Assembly (NCBI GenBank): GCA_024404915.1
Contig: JAKSPJ010000004.1
Span: 1-64,000, forward strand
Direction: 5' to 3'
DNA: 64,000 nucleotides
Source: Oscillospiraceae bacterium
GTDB taxonomy: Bacteria; Bacillota; Clostridia; Oscillospirales; Ruminococcaceae
The notes below the pieces were generated by a model. The model worked only from the letters and a program-made list of their open reading frames with translations. It was not told the DNA's origin and made no database searches. This document shows, piece after piece, positions 46,024-54,594 of this stretch. Position 1 is the stretch's first letter. Every line of letters starts with the position of its first letter. Both the position numbers and the translations under genes were made by a program.

Positions 46024-47442
46024 TTAAAGCAATGCCACAGCATCCCGGATATTCTTTTCCAGTGCTTCTCTGCCGTAGGCATCTACCTGTGCCTTGTTCT
46101 TTTCACCATGTGTCAGACAACCGGCACCGCCGATACAACCGCTGGTACATGCCATACCTTCGATGAAATTCGCATCCAGAAGATTCCGGCTCTTTTTCAT
46201 CAGGGCTGTTCTGCAGGCTTCAATGCCATCGCAGACACAGGGCTTCAGGTCAAAATCAATGTTCTGCTCCTTCATCGCCTGTGCAACTGCATCGGACAAG
46301 CCTCCGCTTCTTGCAAAAATGCGTCCGTAATAGGAAGCATTGTCCAGAACGCCCTCCGGCAGTCCGGTAATCTCAAGATCACGGCTGTCAAACAGTGCCT
46401 GCAATTCTTCAAATGTCAGCACTGCGTCCACATAAGGTCTGACTTCCTCCGAGCGTGCCTCCGCCTTTTTGGCTGTGCAGGGACCGATGAACACGACCTT
46501 TGCATCCGGTGTGTGTTCCTTAATGTATTTTGCCAGTGCTGCCATGGGAGAAAGATTATGAGAAATATACTGCTCCAGATCCGGGAATGCAGACTTGATG
46601 TATGCCTTGAATGCAGGACAGCAAGAGCTTGTCAGGAATCCCTTTTCTGCAAGTTCTCTGGATTCTGCAAGTGCCACCATATCCGCACCAAGTGCAGCTT
46701 CAATCACAGCATGAAAGCCCAGTGCCTTCAGGCCACTGACAACCTGTCCAAGCTTTGCATAGGTAAACTGGCTGGAAATGGAGGGTGCAACTACTGCATA
46801 CAGCCGGAAATTCTTTCCCTGTTTACTGGCTTTCAGAAGATCCACCACATTCAGGATATAGGATTTGTCCATCATTGCACCAAATGGGCACTGATAAACA
46901 CAGGCACCGCACTGCGTACACTTGCTGCGGTCAATGGATGCTGCGTTATCCTCATTTATAGACACAGCCTTGACCTTACAGGCATTCTGACAGGGTCGCT
47001 TGCGGTTTGCAATGGCACTGTATGGGCATACCTTGGCACACTGTCCGCATTCCACGCATTTTGTCTTATCAATATGCGCCACATGGTTATGGTCAAAGGA
47101 AATGGCTCCACGTCTGCACACATCCTCACAGCGATGCGCAAGACAGCCACGGCAGGAGTCGGTTACCTCATATCCGGCAGCGGGACATTCATCACAGGCA
47201 ATGTCAATTACTTCAATGATATTCGGGTTTTCTGAATTGCCGCCCATTGCAATTTTGACACGTTCTGCGATGATCGCACGTTCCTTGTATACGCAGCAGC
47301 GCATTGTCGGTGTTTTTCCGGGAACGATCAGCTTCGGAATATCCATCAGATTTTCCAGAAGCGAATCATTCCATGTCTGTCTGGCAACCTCACACAATAC
47401 TTTGTATTTCAGGTATTGCACCTTTGTATCGAATTTTCTCAT
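46024..47442 (-). CDS. hydA2: Monomeric [FeFe] hydrogenase, HydA2-like (group B)
   Basis: A 472-residue hydrogenase. N-terminal cluster ligands: C97/100/105/109, C129/132/135/139, a CxxxC at 151/155 and C175/178/181/185. The H-domain has the three signature loops in group-B form: SSCCPAF (C274/275), IGPCTAKKAE (C322) and EGMACTSGCIGGAGC (C432/436). Such enzymes make H2 from reduced ferredoxin. Last gene of the adhE-hydS operon, 24 bases after the phosphatase, and followed by a terminator. The same set (HydA2 with HydS) is known from Ruminococcus albus. Catalytic direction is inferred from that relative. Confidence 0.9.
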   Translation of the reverse strand: MRKFDTKVQYLKYKVLCEVARQTWNDSLLENLMDIPKLIVPGKTPTMRCCVYKERAIIAERVKIAMGGNSENPNIIEVIDIACDECPAAGYEVTDSCRGCLAHRCEDVCRRGAISFDHNHVAHIDKTKCVECGQCAKVCPYSAIANRKRPCQNACKVKAVSINEDNAASIDRSKCTQCGACVYQCPFGAMMDKSYILNVVDLLKASKQGKNFRLYAVVAPSISSQFTYAKLGQVVSGLKALGFHAVIEAALGADMVALAESRELAEKGFLTSSCCPAFKAYIKSAFPDLEQYISHNLSPMAALAKYIKEHTPDAKVVFIGPCTAKKAEARSEEVRPYVDAVLTFEELQALFDSRDLEITGLPEGVLDNASYYGRIFARSGGLSDAVAQAMKEQNIDFDLKPCVCDGIEACRTALMKKSRNLLDANFIEGMACTSGCIGGAGCLTHGEKNKAQVDAYGREALEKNIRDAVALL

Positions 47443-47466
47443 TCTTTTACTCCTACGGGAAATCTG

Positions 47467-48639
47467 TTAAAAATAGCTTACCTTGATCCGTTTTCCCATC
47501 TTCTGCAAAGCAGCGGAAAGTTCCTGAACCAGATTCATCTTGATATTGAAATTGATTGGAAGGTCAGGGTTCTGGTGCGCCGGGTTGATGGCTTTCCCCA
47601 CATAAAAATTGATATCGGTTGCTTCTTCAAACAGAAGCTGACAGATTCGGGATGCACCATCCCGCTTGAAGCTCCACTGTGAATAGGACCTGTTGTCCTC
47701 AAGACAGTCTTTTGCATACTCCAGAACCTTATTGACCGTGATAACACCCTCAGTTACAAGATCCACGCCTTCGATCTCTGCGATTGGCGGAACGTCGCTT
47801 CTTTCAAAGTTCAGGCTTGTCCGAATCGGCTTTCTCAGGAATTTCGCTGCAATGGAGGAAGTTGTACCGCCGCAGATGATGTGTTTTCCCTCCTTGGAAA
47901 AGAACAGGTTCATCATGCGGTTGCAGTCATCCCGGTTGGAAGGCGGACCAAACAGAAGATTCATCGGTACACGCTTGCGGATTTTTACTACACAGGCGGT
48001 GGCATCATCCCCGGGATGATGCCCGTACAGCTTTTCACATTCATCGACGAGAATTGTCGCCAGTGTTTTTGCTGTATAGCCGACAGGAGCAAATCCCTCC
48101 ATAAAGGATGCAATATCTTCAAGCTTCCATCCGAAATTGTAGGCACTGCCGATGCCTGCATGGGGACATCCGTCACTCATGGCAATAAAGATATCCTTCT
48201 CCTGCAGGCGGATCAATGACTTATAGATTTTCTTGCCGTCAATATACATCTCAGTCTTTGGATAATCCTGAACCTTCTCATCTCGGATAAAGATGATATG
48301 CGGATTATCATACTGGATCAGTTCTGCTGTGGCATTATTGATGATATGAAGAATTGTAAACGTAGAATATGCTACGCCGCGGTTGGAACAAACCGGAAGG
48401 GTCGCTGCGATAGTGGAGACGCACTCCTCCAGAGAAAGTCCCTGTGCCATCATGGTCGAGATGATCTTGGATGTCAGGGTAGAAAGAATGCTTGCCTTTA
48501 CACCGCTTCCCAGACCGTCAGCCAGTACAACAACTGTGGAATCCTCATCCTGTTCTACAATATCCACATGGTCACCGCAAAGCTGCTCACCGTCATGGTT
48601 CACGCTTTTATATCCGATATCTGCACACAAATCATTCAT
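47467..48639 (-). CDS. SpoIIE-type PP2C protein phosphatase
   Basis: A 390-residue soluble PP2C phosphatase. Metal-binding Asp motifs of the SpoIIE/RsbU group are present: VVVLADGLGSGVKAS near residue 38, FIAMSDGCPHAG near 150 and HHPGDDATACVVKI near 210. About 150 residues of a second, unassigned domain follow (FGPPSNRDDCNRMMNLFFSKEGKHIICGGTTSSIAAKFL). SpoIIE-type enzymes dephosphorylate Ser/Thr regulators. It overlaps hydS by eight bases, so its output is probably tied to that of the sensor. Likely target: a phosphoprotein controlled by H2 or redox state, possibly acted on by the kinase-like gene at 50888. Confidence 0.9.
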   Translation of the reverse strand: MNDLCADIGYKSVNHDGEQLCGDHVDIVEQDEDSTVVVLADGLGSGVKASILSTLTSKIISTMMAQGLSLEECVSTIAATLPVCSNRGVAYSTFTILHIINNATAELIQYDNPHIIFIRDEKVQDYPKTEMYIDGKKIYKSLIRLQEKDIFIAMSDGCPHAGIGSAYNFGWKLEDIASFMEGFAPVGYTAKTLATILVDECEKLYGHHPGDDATACVVKIRKRVPMNLLFGPPSNRDDCNRMMNLFFSKEGKHIICGGTTSSIAAKFLRKPIRTSLNFERSDVPPIAEIEGVDLVTEGVITVNKVLEYAKDCLEDNRSYSQWSFKRDGASRICQLLFEEATDINFYVGKAINPAHQNPDLPINFNIKMNLVQELSAALQKMGKRIKVSYF

Positions 48640-50308
48640 CAGCGATCGACTCCTTTAGCTTGGTGAGGGCAATTTTTGTTTCTGCCGCAGTTTCACCAAG
48701 CAGGGATGCGATCTCCTGGACGATACGCATCTGCTTGTCTACCACACGGTCAGCAACTTCAATTGTCTGGCGGCTGATGTTTTCCTTGCGCTCCCGCTGG
48801 CTTTCCTCCTCTGTGATATCACGCATAATACAAATCAGCATTCTGCTTTCCTTGTCCGGTACAACCGTCTGTTCAACATACCGCTGGTATTCTGCAAGAT
48901 AGACACGCTCATCATATATGCCGATACCGGAATTCTGTACTTTCAGGAATACGGAAGGATCCAGGATACGGATCACCTGTTCTCCGAGTACATCGGATTC
49001 ATAGCGAAGATTCATGATTTTCATAGCAGCCTTGTTGATCTGCTGAACCTCCAGCTGGTCATTCATGACGATCAGACCATTGGGTGTATTGCGGACAATG
49101 GTATCGGAAAAGCTCTCTGCCTTATCCTTCAGGAAGGGCAGACACATGGAGCTTTCTGCCTTGCCCTGATAGATGGCAACTGCCTTTTCTCGGCAGGTAT
49201 TATAGCCGCAGGATCCGCAATTCAGCTCATCGGCAGGAACAAACTTGCCCATCTTCCGCAGAATTTCAGAGATCTGCATTTCAGAGGGCATCTCCGAACG
49301 CTGTGCAATTCCGGTGAAGGTCTTGCGAAGATCTGTTTCATCCGGCTGATCCACACTGAAATCCTTGCTTCCGGCATAGTCTGCAACTGCCATGTAACCC
49401 TTCAGTGGACTGCGCTTCTGGTGTTCCATGACAGGACCGCCCACGCAGCTTCCTGCACAGGAGGACATTTCGATGAAGCAGTTATGGATACTGCCGGCTT
49501 CAATTTCACGCAGTGCCGCCATCACATTGTCCAGACTGTCAACGGCCATGTAGGTATAGGCAGACTGGTTCTGTGACATAGTTTTCAGAATGCCGCCGGT
49601 TGTCGGGAAGAATCTTGCACGGCTTTCCGCAGTGGAATCCATGCCCTTTTCCAGCTCAATATTTTCGCTTTTCAGCCAGTTTGTCAGCTCTTCAAATGTC
49701 AGAACTGCATCCACCACATCATCGTAGTATTCTGCCTCATCCTTTTTGGCAACGCACGGGCCGATAAACACGGTCTTGGCATTGGGGTAACGCTTTTTGA
49801 TGTCCATGCAGTGTGCCTGCATAGGAGACAGAACATTTGCAAGATAAGGAAGAACGGACGGAAAATGCTTCTGAATCAGAAGATTGACGGAATGACAGCA
49901 GGATGAAATCAGAATATCCGGCTTTTCCTCCTGCAGAATACGCTCATATTCTGTTTTCACAATGGTGGCACCCAGTGCAGTTTCCTCTACATCATGGAAG
50001 CCGAGCTTTTTCAGTGCCGCCCGCATCTGCGCAATTCCGGTACCCTCATAATTTGCAATGAAGGAAGGCGCAAGGCTGACGATCACAGGACTGCCGCTGT
50101 TCAGGAGAACACGGACCTTTTCGGTTTCATCCACGATCTGCTTTGCATTCTGGGGACAGACAACAAAGCACTGTCCGCAGAGGATACATTCATTACCAAT
50201 GATATGCGCCTGATTTCCAGAAAAACGGATGGATTTTACCGGACAGTTCCGGATGCACTTATAGCAGTTTTTACAGTTGGATTTTTTGAGTGTCAGACTG
50301 TTCGCCAT
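48632..50308 (-). CDS. hydS: Sensory [FeFe] hydrogenase with PAS domain (group C)
   Basis: A 558-residue HydS-type protein. Two 4Fe-4S motifs (C12/15/18/22, C41/44/47/51) precede an H-domain whose loops differ from catalytic enzymes: ISSCCHSVN (His in place of Pro after the Cys pair, C137/138), IGPCVAKKDE (C185) and MSSCAGSCVGGP (C284/288). A further cluster motif CGSCGYNTC...C lies near 361-386. Residues about 395-490 are a PAS domain (IVRNTPNGLIVMNDQLEVQQINKAAMKIM). The end is a helical signalling segment. It should sense H2 or redox state and pass the signal on rather than make H2. Its ATG shares one base with the upstream stop. Confidence 0.9.
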   Translation of the reverse strand: MANSLTLKKSNCKNCYKCIRNCPVKSIRFSGNQAHIIGNECILCGQCFVVCPQNAKQIVDETEKVRVLLNSGSPVIVSLAPSFIANYEGTGIAQMRAALKKLGFHDVEETALGATIVKTEYERILQEEKPDILISSCCHSVNLLIQKHFPSVLPYLANVLSPMQAHCMDIKKRYPNAKTVFIGPCVAKKDEAEYYDDVVDAVLTFEELTNWLKSENIELEKGMDSTAESRARFFPTTGGILKTMSQNQSAYTYMAVDSLDNVMAALREIEAGSIHNCFIEMSSCAGSCVGGPVMEHQKRSPLKGYMAVADYAGSKDFSVDQPDETDLRKTFTGIAQRSEMPSEMQISEILRKMGKFVPADELNCGSCGYNTCREKAVAIYQGKAESSMCLPFLKDKAESFSDTIVRNTPNGLIVMNDQLEVQQINKAAMKIMNLRYESDVLGEQVIRILDPSVFLKVQNSGIGIYDERVYLAEYQRYVEQTVVPDKESRMLICIMRDITEEESQRERKENISRQTIEVADRVVDKQMRIVQEIASLLGETAAETKIALTKLKESIADE

Positions 50309-50568
50309 TATGCTTCCCCACCTTTCAGCTTATTCAGGATCTGCTCCTTAAAGAAGGTATCAAAGTTCTCCGGTGTGATTCCGGTGTGGATATCATCATC
50401 CACCTGCACTGTCACACCGATGCGGTTGCACTGTCCTGTACAGAAGCATCCGGCAAGGGTCACTTCATTGTCCAGATGATACTCCTCCACATATTTTTTC
50501 AAAAGCTCCACAATCTGCTCAGAACCCTTCAGATGACAGGAGCTTCCCACACAAATCAGAACGATCAT
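50308..50568 (-). CDS. Thioredoxin-fold [2Fe-2S] protein 2
   Basis: An 86-residue thioredoxin-like ferredoxin (NuoE/HydC-like fold). Ligands: CVGSSCHLKG at the N-terminus and LAGCFCTGQC near 40-46. It resembles the neighbour at 50580 and probably carries electrons or redox information to HydS or HydA2. Its stop overlaps the hydS start by one base. Confidence 0.88.
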   Translation of the reverse strand: MIVLICVGSSCHLKGSEQIVELLKKYVEEYHLDNEVTLAGCFCTGQCNRIGVTVQVDDDIHTGITPENFDTFFKEQILNKLKGGEA

Positions 50569-50579
50569 ATACAGCTCCG

Positions 50580-50819
50580 TTATACCTTTGCAAGGATCTG
50601 CTCTTCAAAAAACTCAGTAACAGTTTCAGGTGTCACAGAATAGAAAGTATCGTCAACTGTTACACAGACACCCTGCTGACACTTTCCCATGCAGAATGTG
50701 CCGCCCAGCTCAGCTTTATCGCCGATTTTGTGCTGTGCAATCAGATACTGAAGCTGTTCTACAACCTGACGGGAACCTTTGATATGACAGGAAGAACCGA
50801 TACATACTGTAATTTTCAT
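50580..50819 (-). CDS. Thioredoxin-fold [2Fe-2S] protein 1
   Basis: A 79-residue protein from the ATG at 50819, seven bases after GGAGG (a longer frame to 50864 has no ribosome site). Cluster ligands: CIGSSCHIKG and LGGTFCMGKCQQGVC. It is a paralogue of the next gene, 11 bases away. Redox carrier or sensor partner inside the hydrogenase operon. The extra Cys in CQQGVC is not shared by the paralogue. Confidence 0.88.
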   Translation of the reverse strand: MKITVCIGSSCHIKGSRQVVEQLQYLIAQHKIGDKAELGGTFCMGKCQQGVCVTVDDTFYSVTPETVTEFFEEQILAKV

Positions 50820-50887
50820 AAGATAACCTCCATTTTCATAGCATGGATTCCGGAACAGATCCACTCCGTTCCGGAAATCCTATTTCA

Positions 50888-51631
50888 TTACTCGTAATCC
50901 ACAACATTTACCCAGCTGAGCAGGAATTCACGTTCCTTCTCATTACCCTTTACGGACTGGGAAGCAGCCACAATGGGCATCCACTTCTGGATGTACTGCT
51001 TTGCAGTATTGCTCATCTTGCAGAACAGATCCAGGTACTTATCCGCACCATCAATATCACCATCCAGCCAGAACAGCAGATAGGTTCTTGCAGCATCCGC
51101 AGAAGCATTGCCCTGTGTGACATGAGCCCAGTCAATGATGTAGGGTGTGCCATCCTCTGCAATGATGATGTTGGAGGGGTTGAAGTCGCCGTGGCAGACC
51201 TTGTTGTGCTTGGGCATACCCTCCAAACGGGTGTGCAGATCATAGCGTGTAGTGGCATCCAGACCAGTTGCGCTGATCTTTCTGTTCATCTTGTCCTTCA
51301 GCTTGTTCAGCAGAGGGCATGTCCTGGACTGTACCTCAAGCTGGAGCTTTACCAGCAGTTCCAGGTATTCGTCCTTCTTTTCCGGATTTTCCGCCATCAG
51401 CTGTGCAAGAGTCTTGCCCTTGATGTATTCGGAAACGATAGCCCATTTTCCGTCAACCATGGTGACTTCCATGATTTTGGGAATATTCAGACCAGTGCTC
51501 TCGATTCTTGCCTGATTCAGTGCTTCATTCAGCACGTCAGCCTTGGAATAGTCTTCGTTGAAAACCTTTACGCATTTGTCACCATCACGATAAACGGTCT
51601 TTGTGTTTCTGACAGCAATCACACGATCCAT
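50888..51631 (-). CDS. APH/choline-kinase-like protein kinase
   Basis: A 247-residue protein of the aminoglycoside phosphotransferase/choline kinase fold. The small lobe has DGDKCVKVFNED with a candidate ATP-binding Lys; the catalytic loop is KVCHGDFNPSNIII (HGDxxxxN) and the metal-binding motif is YIIDWAHV. All key residues are present, so it should be an active phosphotransferase. The substrate is unknown. Its place 20 bases after adhE and before the redox genes, in an operon that also has a PP2C phosphatase, suggests a protein kinase acting with that phosphatase; a small-molecule kinase is the alternative. Confidence 0.85.
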   Translation of the reverse strand: MDRVIAVRNTKTVYRDGDKCVKVFNEDYSKADVLNEALNQARIESTGLNIPKIMEVTMVDGKWAIVSEYIKGKTLAQLMAENPEKKDEYLELLVKLQLEVQSRTCPLLNKLKDKMNRKISATGLDATTRYDLHTRLEGMPKHNKVCHGDFNPSNIIIAEDGTPYIIDWAHVTQGNASADAARTYLLFWLDGDIDGADKYLDLFCKMSNTAKQYIQKWMPIVAASQSVKGNEKEREFLLSWVNVVDYE

Positions 51632-51651
51632 AATTATGTACCTCCTCTATT

Positions 51652-54369
51652 TTACAGATTTTTCTTAATTCCGCTCACTGCTCTGCGGAAGGACTGCTTG
51701 ACAACATCGCCGTTGTCTGGAGCTGTCACCCTGGAAGCATCGGGCATATCAATTTCTGCAAATGTCCTGCCATAGTATGCATTCAGATACATCTGCTTGA
51801 TTTCGCTCATCAGCGGGTATCTGGGATTTGCACCTGTGCACTGGTCATCAAATGCCTGTCTTGTCATATCATCCAGAGATTCCAGGAAGTGTGCTTCATC
51901 GGGCACATAATCACGGATGGTTTCCTTGATGCCGACCTTCTTCTTCAGGTCATCAAGGGCAGCGATCAGGTTAGCGAGGCTTTCAGCATCGGTCTTGCCA
52001 GCCAGATCCAGTTCCTTGGCAACCTTGGCATATCTTGCCAGAGTGTGGGGGTGATCATACTGAGAGAAGGTACCCATCTTTACAGGTGTTTCTGCTGCAT
52101 TGAAACGGAGAACCTCGTCGATCATCAGAGCGTTGGCAACACCATGAGGCAGGTGATGGAATGCGCCCAGCTTGTGTGCCATGGAGTGGCAGACACCAAG
52201 GAATGCATTTGCAAATGCCATACCAGCCATTGTTGCAGCATTTGCCATCTTTTCTCTTGCTTCCACATCGTTCAGACCATTGTCATAAGCTCTGGGCAGA
52301 TATTCAAAGATTGTCTTGAGTGCCTGCAGTGCCAGACCATCTGTGTAGTCTGTTGCCAGCATGGAAGCATAAGCCTCCAGTGCGTGTGTGACAGCATCAA
52401 TACCGGAAGCAGCGGTCAGTCCCTTGGGAGCTGTCATATGGAAATCTGTATCAATGATCGCCATGTTGGGCAGAAGCTCATAGTCAGCCAGAGGATACTT
52501 CACACCAGTGGATTCGTCAGTGATAACAGCGAAGGGTGTTACCTCGGAACCTGTACCGGCAGATGTGGGGATCGCAATGAAGTATGCCTTTTCGCCCATC
52601 TTCGGGAAGGTGTAAACTCTCTTGCGGATATCAATGAAGCGCATTGCCATATCCATGAAGTCTGCCTCGGGATGTTCGTACATTACCCACATGATCTTTG
52701 CAGCGTCCATTGCAGATCCGCCGCCGAGTGCGATGATAACATCCGGATTGAAGGAACGCATCAGTTCAGCACCAGCCTTTGCACAGGCAAGTGTGGGATC
52801 GGGAGCAACATCAGAGAATGTTGTGTACTGGATACCCATTTCCTCCAGCTTTGATGTAATGGGCTTTGTGTGGCCGTTGCTGTACAGGAACTGGTCAGTA
52901 ACGATGAAGGCTCTCTTCTTGCCCATGACATTCTTCAGCTCATCCAGCGCAACAGGCAGACAACCCTTCTTGATGTAAACCTTTTCAGGTGCACGGAACC
53001 AAAGCATATTTTCTCTCCTCTCTGCAACGGTCTTGATATTCAGCAGGTGCTTGACACCAACATTTTCAGATACAGAGTTGCCGCCCCAGGAGCCGCAACC
53101 CAGTGTTAGAGAGGGAGCCAGCCGGAAGTTGTACAGATCGCCGATACCGCCGTGGGAGGAAGGGGTATTCACGAGAATTCTGCAGGTCTTCATTCTTGCT
53201 GCGAATTCGTTCAGCTTTGCCTGCTCTGTAACGGGGTTCAGATAGATGGAGGATGTATGACCGTAGCCGCCGTCTGCAATCAGCTGCTCAGCCTTTGCAA
53301 ATGCATCCTGAATATCCTTTGCCTTATACATTGCAAGAACAGGGGAAAGCTTCTCATGTGCAAATTCTTCGGAAAGCTCCACGCTCTCTACCTCACCAAT
53401 GAGGATCTTTGTTCCGGCAGGAACTGTCACACCGGAAAGCTCTGCAATTTTAGCAGCCTTCTGGCCAACGATCTTAGCATTCAGCGCACCATTGATGATA
53501 ATGGTCTTGCGAACCTTTTCTGTTTCCTCCGGATTCAGGAAATAGCATCCACGGGATGCAAATTCTTCCTTCACAACATCATAGATGGACTCCAGAACGA
53601 TCACAGACTGCTCGGAAGCACAGATCATACCATTGTCAAAGGTCTTGGAATGGATGATGGAATTGACTGCCAGCAGAATGTCTGCGGAGTCATCGATAAT
53701 TGCAGGGGTATTACCGGCACCAACACCCAGTGCAGGCTTGCCGCTGGAATATGCAGCCTTTACCATGCCGGGACCGCCGGTTGCCAGAATGATGTCAGCT
53801 TCCTTCATGACAGTGTTTGTCATTTCCAGAGAAGGAACATCAATCCAGCCGATAATGCCCTCAGGAGCGCCAGCTGCCACAGCTGCATCCAGAACGATCT
53901 TTGCAGCTGCAATTGTGGAACCCTTTGCTCTCGGATGGGGGCTGATGATGATACCGTTTCTTGTCTTCAGTGCGATCAGAGTTTTGAAGATTGCTGTGGA
54001 AGTAGGGTTGGTAGTAGGGATAACCGCAGCAATAACACCGATGGGCTCTGCCACCTTCTTGATGCCGTAAGCCTTGTCTTCCTCCAGAACACCGCAGGTC
54101 TTGGTATCACGATAAGCGTTGTAAATGTACTCGCTGGCATAATGGTTCTTAATGACCTTGTCCTCCACAATGCCCATTCCTGTTTCAGCGACTGCCAGCT
54201 CTGCAAGGTCAATTCTTGCTTTGTTTGCCGCAGATGCTGCTGCCAGAAAAATCTTGTCTACCTGTTCCTGTGTGTAGGTTGCAAAGATCTGCTGTGCTGC
54301 TCTGATCTTTGCAATGGCTGCTTCCAGCTTTTCTACGCTGTCCACAATTTCTGCTTTGTTTTCCTGCAT
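51652..54369 (-). CDS. adhE: Bifunctional acetaldehyde/alcohol dehydrogenase
   Basis: A 905-residue AdhE that reduces acetyl-CoA to acetaldehyde and on to ethanol with two NADH. Residues about 1-440 are the CoA-acylating aldehyde dehydrogenase, with the catalytic Cys in DNGMICASEQ near 246 and NAD-binding GVGAGNTPAIID. Residues about 460-870 are the iron alcohol dehydrogenase: GGGSAMDAAKIMW and the metal site ANAFLGVCHSMAHKLGAFHHLPHG. It forms spirosomes in related species. A GGAGG lies seven bases before the start. The Rex-like operator upstream ties its expression to the NADH/NAD ratio. Confidence 0.97.
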   Translation of the reverse strand: MQENKAEIVDSVEKLEAAIAKIRAAQQIFATYTQEQVDKIFLAAASAANKARIDLAELAVAETGMGIVEDKVIKNHYASEYIYNAYRDTKTCGVLEEDKAYGIKKVAEPIGVIAAVIPTTNPTSTAIFKTLIALKTRNGIIISPHPRAKGSTIAAAKIVLDAAVAAGAPEGIIGWIDVPSLEMTNTVMKEADIILATGGPGMVKAAYSSGKPALGVGAGNTPAIIDDSADILLAVNSIIHSKTFDNGMICASEQSVIVLESIYDVVKEEFASRGCYFLNPEETEKVRKTIIINGALNAKIVGQKAAKIAELSGVTVPAGTKILIGEVESVELSEEFAHEKLSPVLAMYKAKDIQDAFAKAEQLIADGGYGHTSSIYLNPVTEQAKLNEFAARMKTCRILVNTPSSHGGIGDLYNFRLAPSLTLGCGSWGGNSVSENVGVKHLLNIKTVAERRENMLWFRAPEKVYIKKGCLPVALDELKNVMGKKRAFIVTDQFLYSNGHTKPITSKLEEMGIQYTTFSDVAPDPTLACAKAGAELMRSFNPDVIIALGGGSAMDAAKIMWVMYEHPEADFMDMAMRFIDIRKRVYTFPKMGEKAYFIAIPTSAGTGSEVTPFAVITDESTGVKYPLADYELLPNMAIIDTDFHMTAPKGLTAASGIDAVTHALEAYASMLATDYTDGLALQALKTIFEYLPRAYDNGLNDVEAREKMANAATMAGMAFANAFLGVCHSMAHKLGAFHHLPHGVANALMIDEVLRFNAAETPVKMGTFSQYDHPHTLARYAKVAKELDLAGKTDAESLANLIAALDDLKKKVGIKETIRDYVPDEAHFLESLDDMTRQAFDDQCTGANPRYPLMSEIKQMYLNAYYGRTFAEIDMPDASRVTAPDNGDVVKQSFRRAVSGIKKNL

Positions 54370-54441
54370 GACAATTCCTCCTGAATATTAATTGTTTCGC
54401 AAAGTGGTGATAATCGCCTTTTTTAAGGGTTATCCTCCTCT

Positions 54442-54459
54442 TTGTTAATATTATAACAA
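54442..54459 (-). promoter_or_regulatory. Rex-type operator over the adhE operon -10
   Basis: TTGTTAATATTATAACAA differs at one base from the Rex consensus TTGTTAAnnnnTTAACAA. It overlaps a -10 TATAAT (minus strand, 54450-54455), so bound Rex would block the promoter. Rex leaves DNA when NADH is high. Confidence 0.75.
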
Positions 54460-54478
54460 ACTTTTGGCTTTTTGGGAA
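54450..54478 (-). promoter_or_regulatory. Promoter of the adhE-hydS-hydA2 operon
   Basis: Minus strand: TTCCCA (54473-54478), 17-base spacer, TATAAT (54450-54455), about 80 bases before adhE. The weak -35 fits a regulated promoter. Confidence 0.65.
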
Positions 54479-54554
54479 TAATCAAAAAAGCATACCGCCC
54501 TATCATATTCGATATATCTTTATCGAATGAATTTTTGACGAAATCAAGAAAAAA

Positions 54555-54579
54555 ATAGCCCCGCACAAGGCGGGACTAT
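54555..54579 (-). terminator. Terminator of the LysR gene
   Basis: Stem ATAGCCCCGC / GCGGGACTAT-type, followed by TTTTTTTC on the minus strand, 15 bases past the LysR stop. It isolates the adhE operon. Confidence 0.85.
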
Positions 54580-54594
54580 CTATGCAGTGTTATA

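Noticed and set aside
45877..47235. Plus-strand frame of 452 codons opposite hydA2
   Set aside because: Antisense to conserved iron-sulfur and H-cluster motifs, no promoter or ribosome site.
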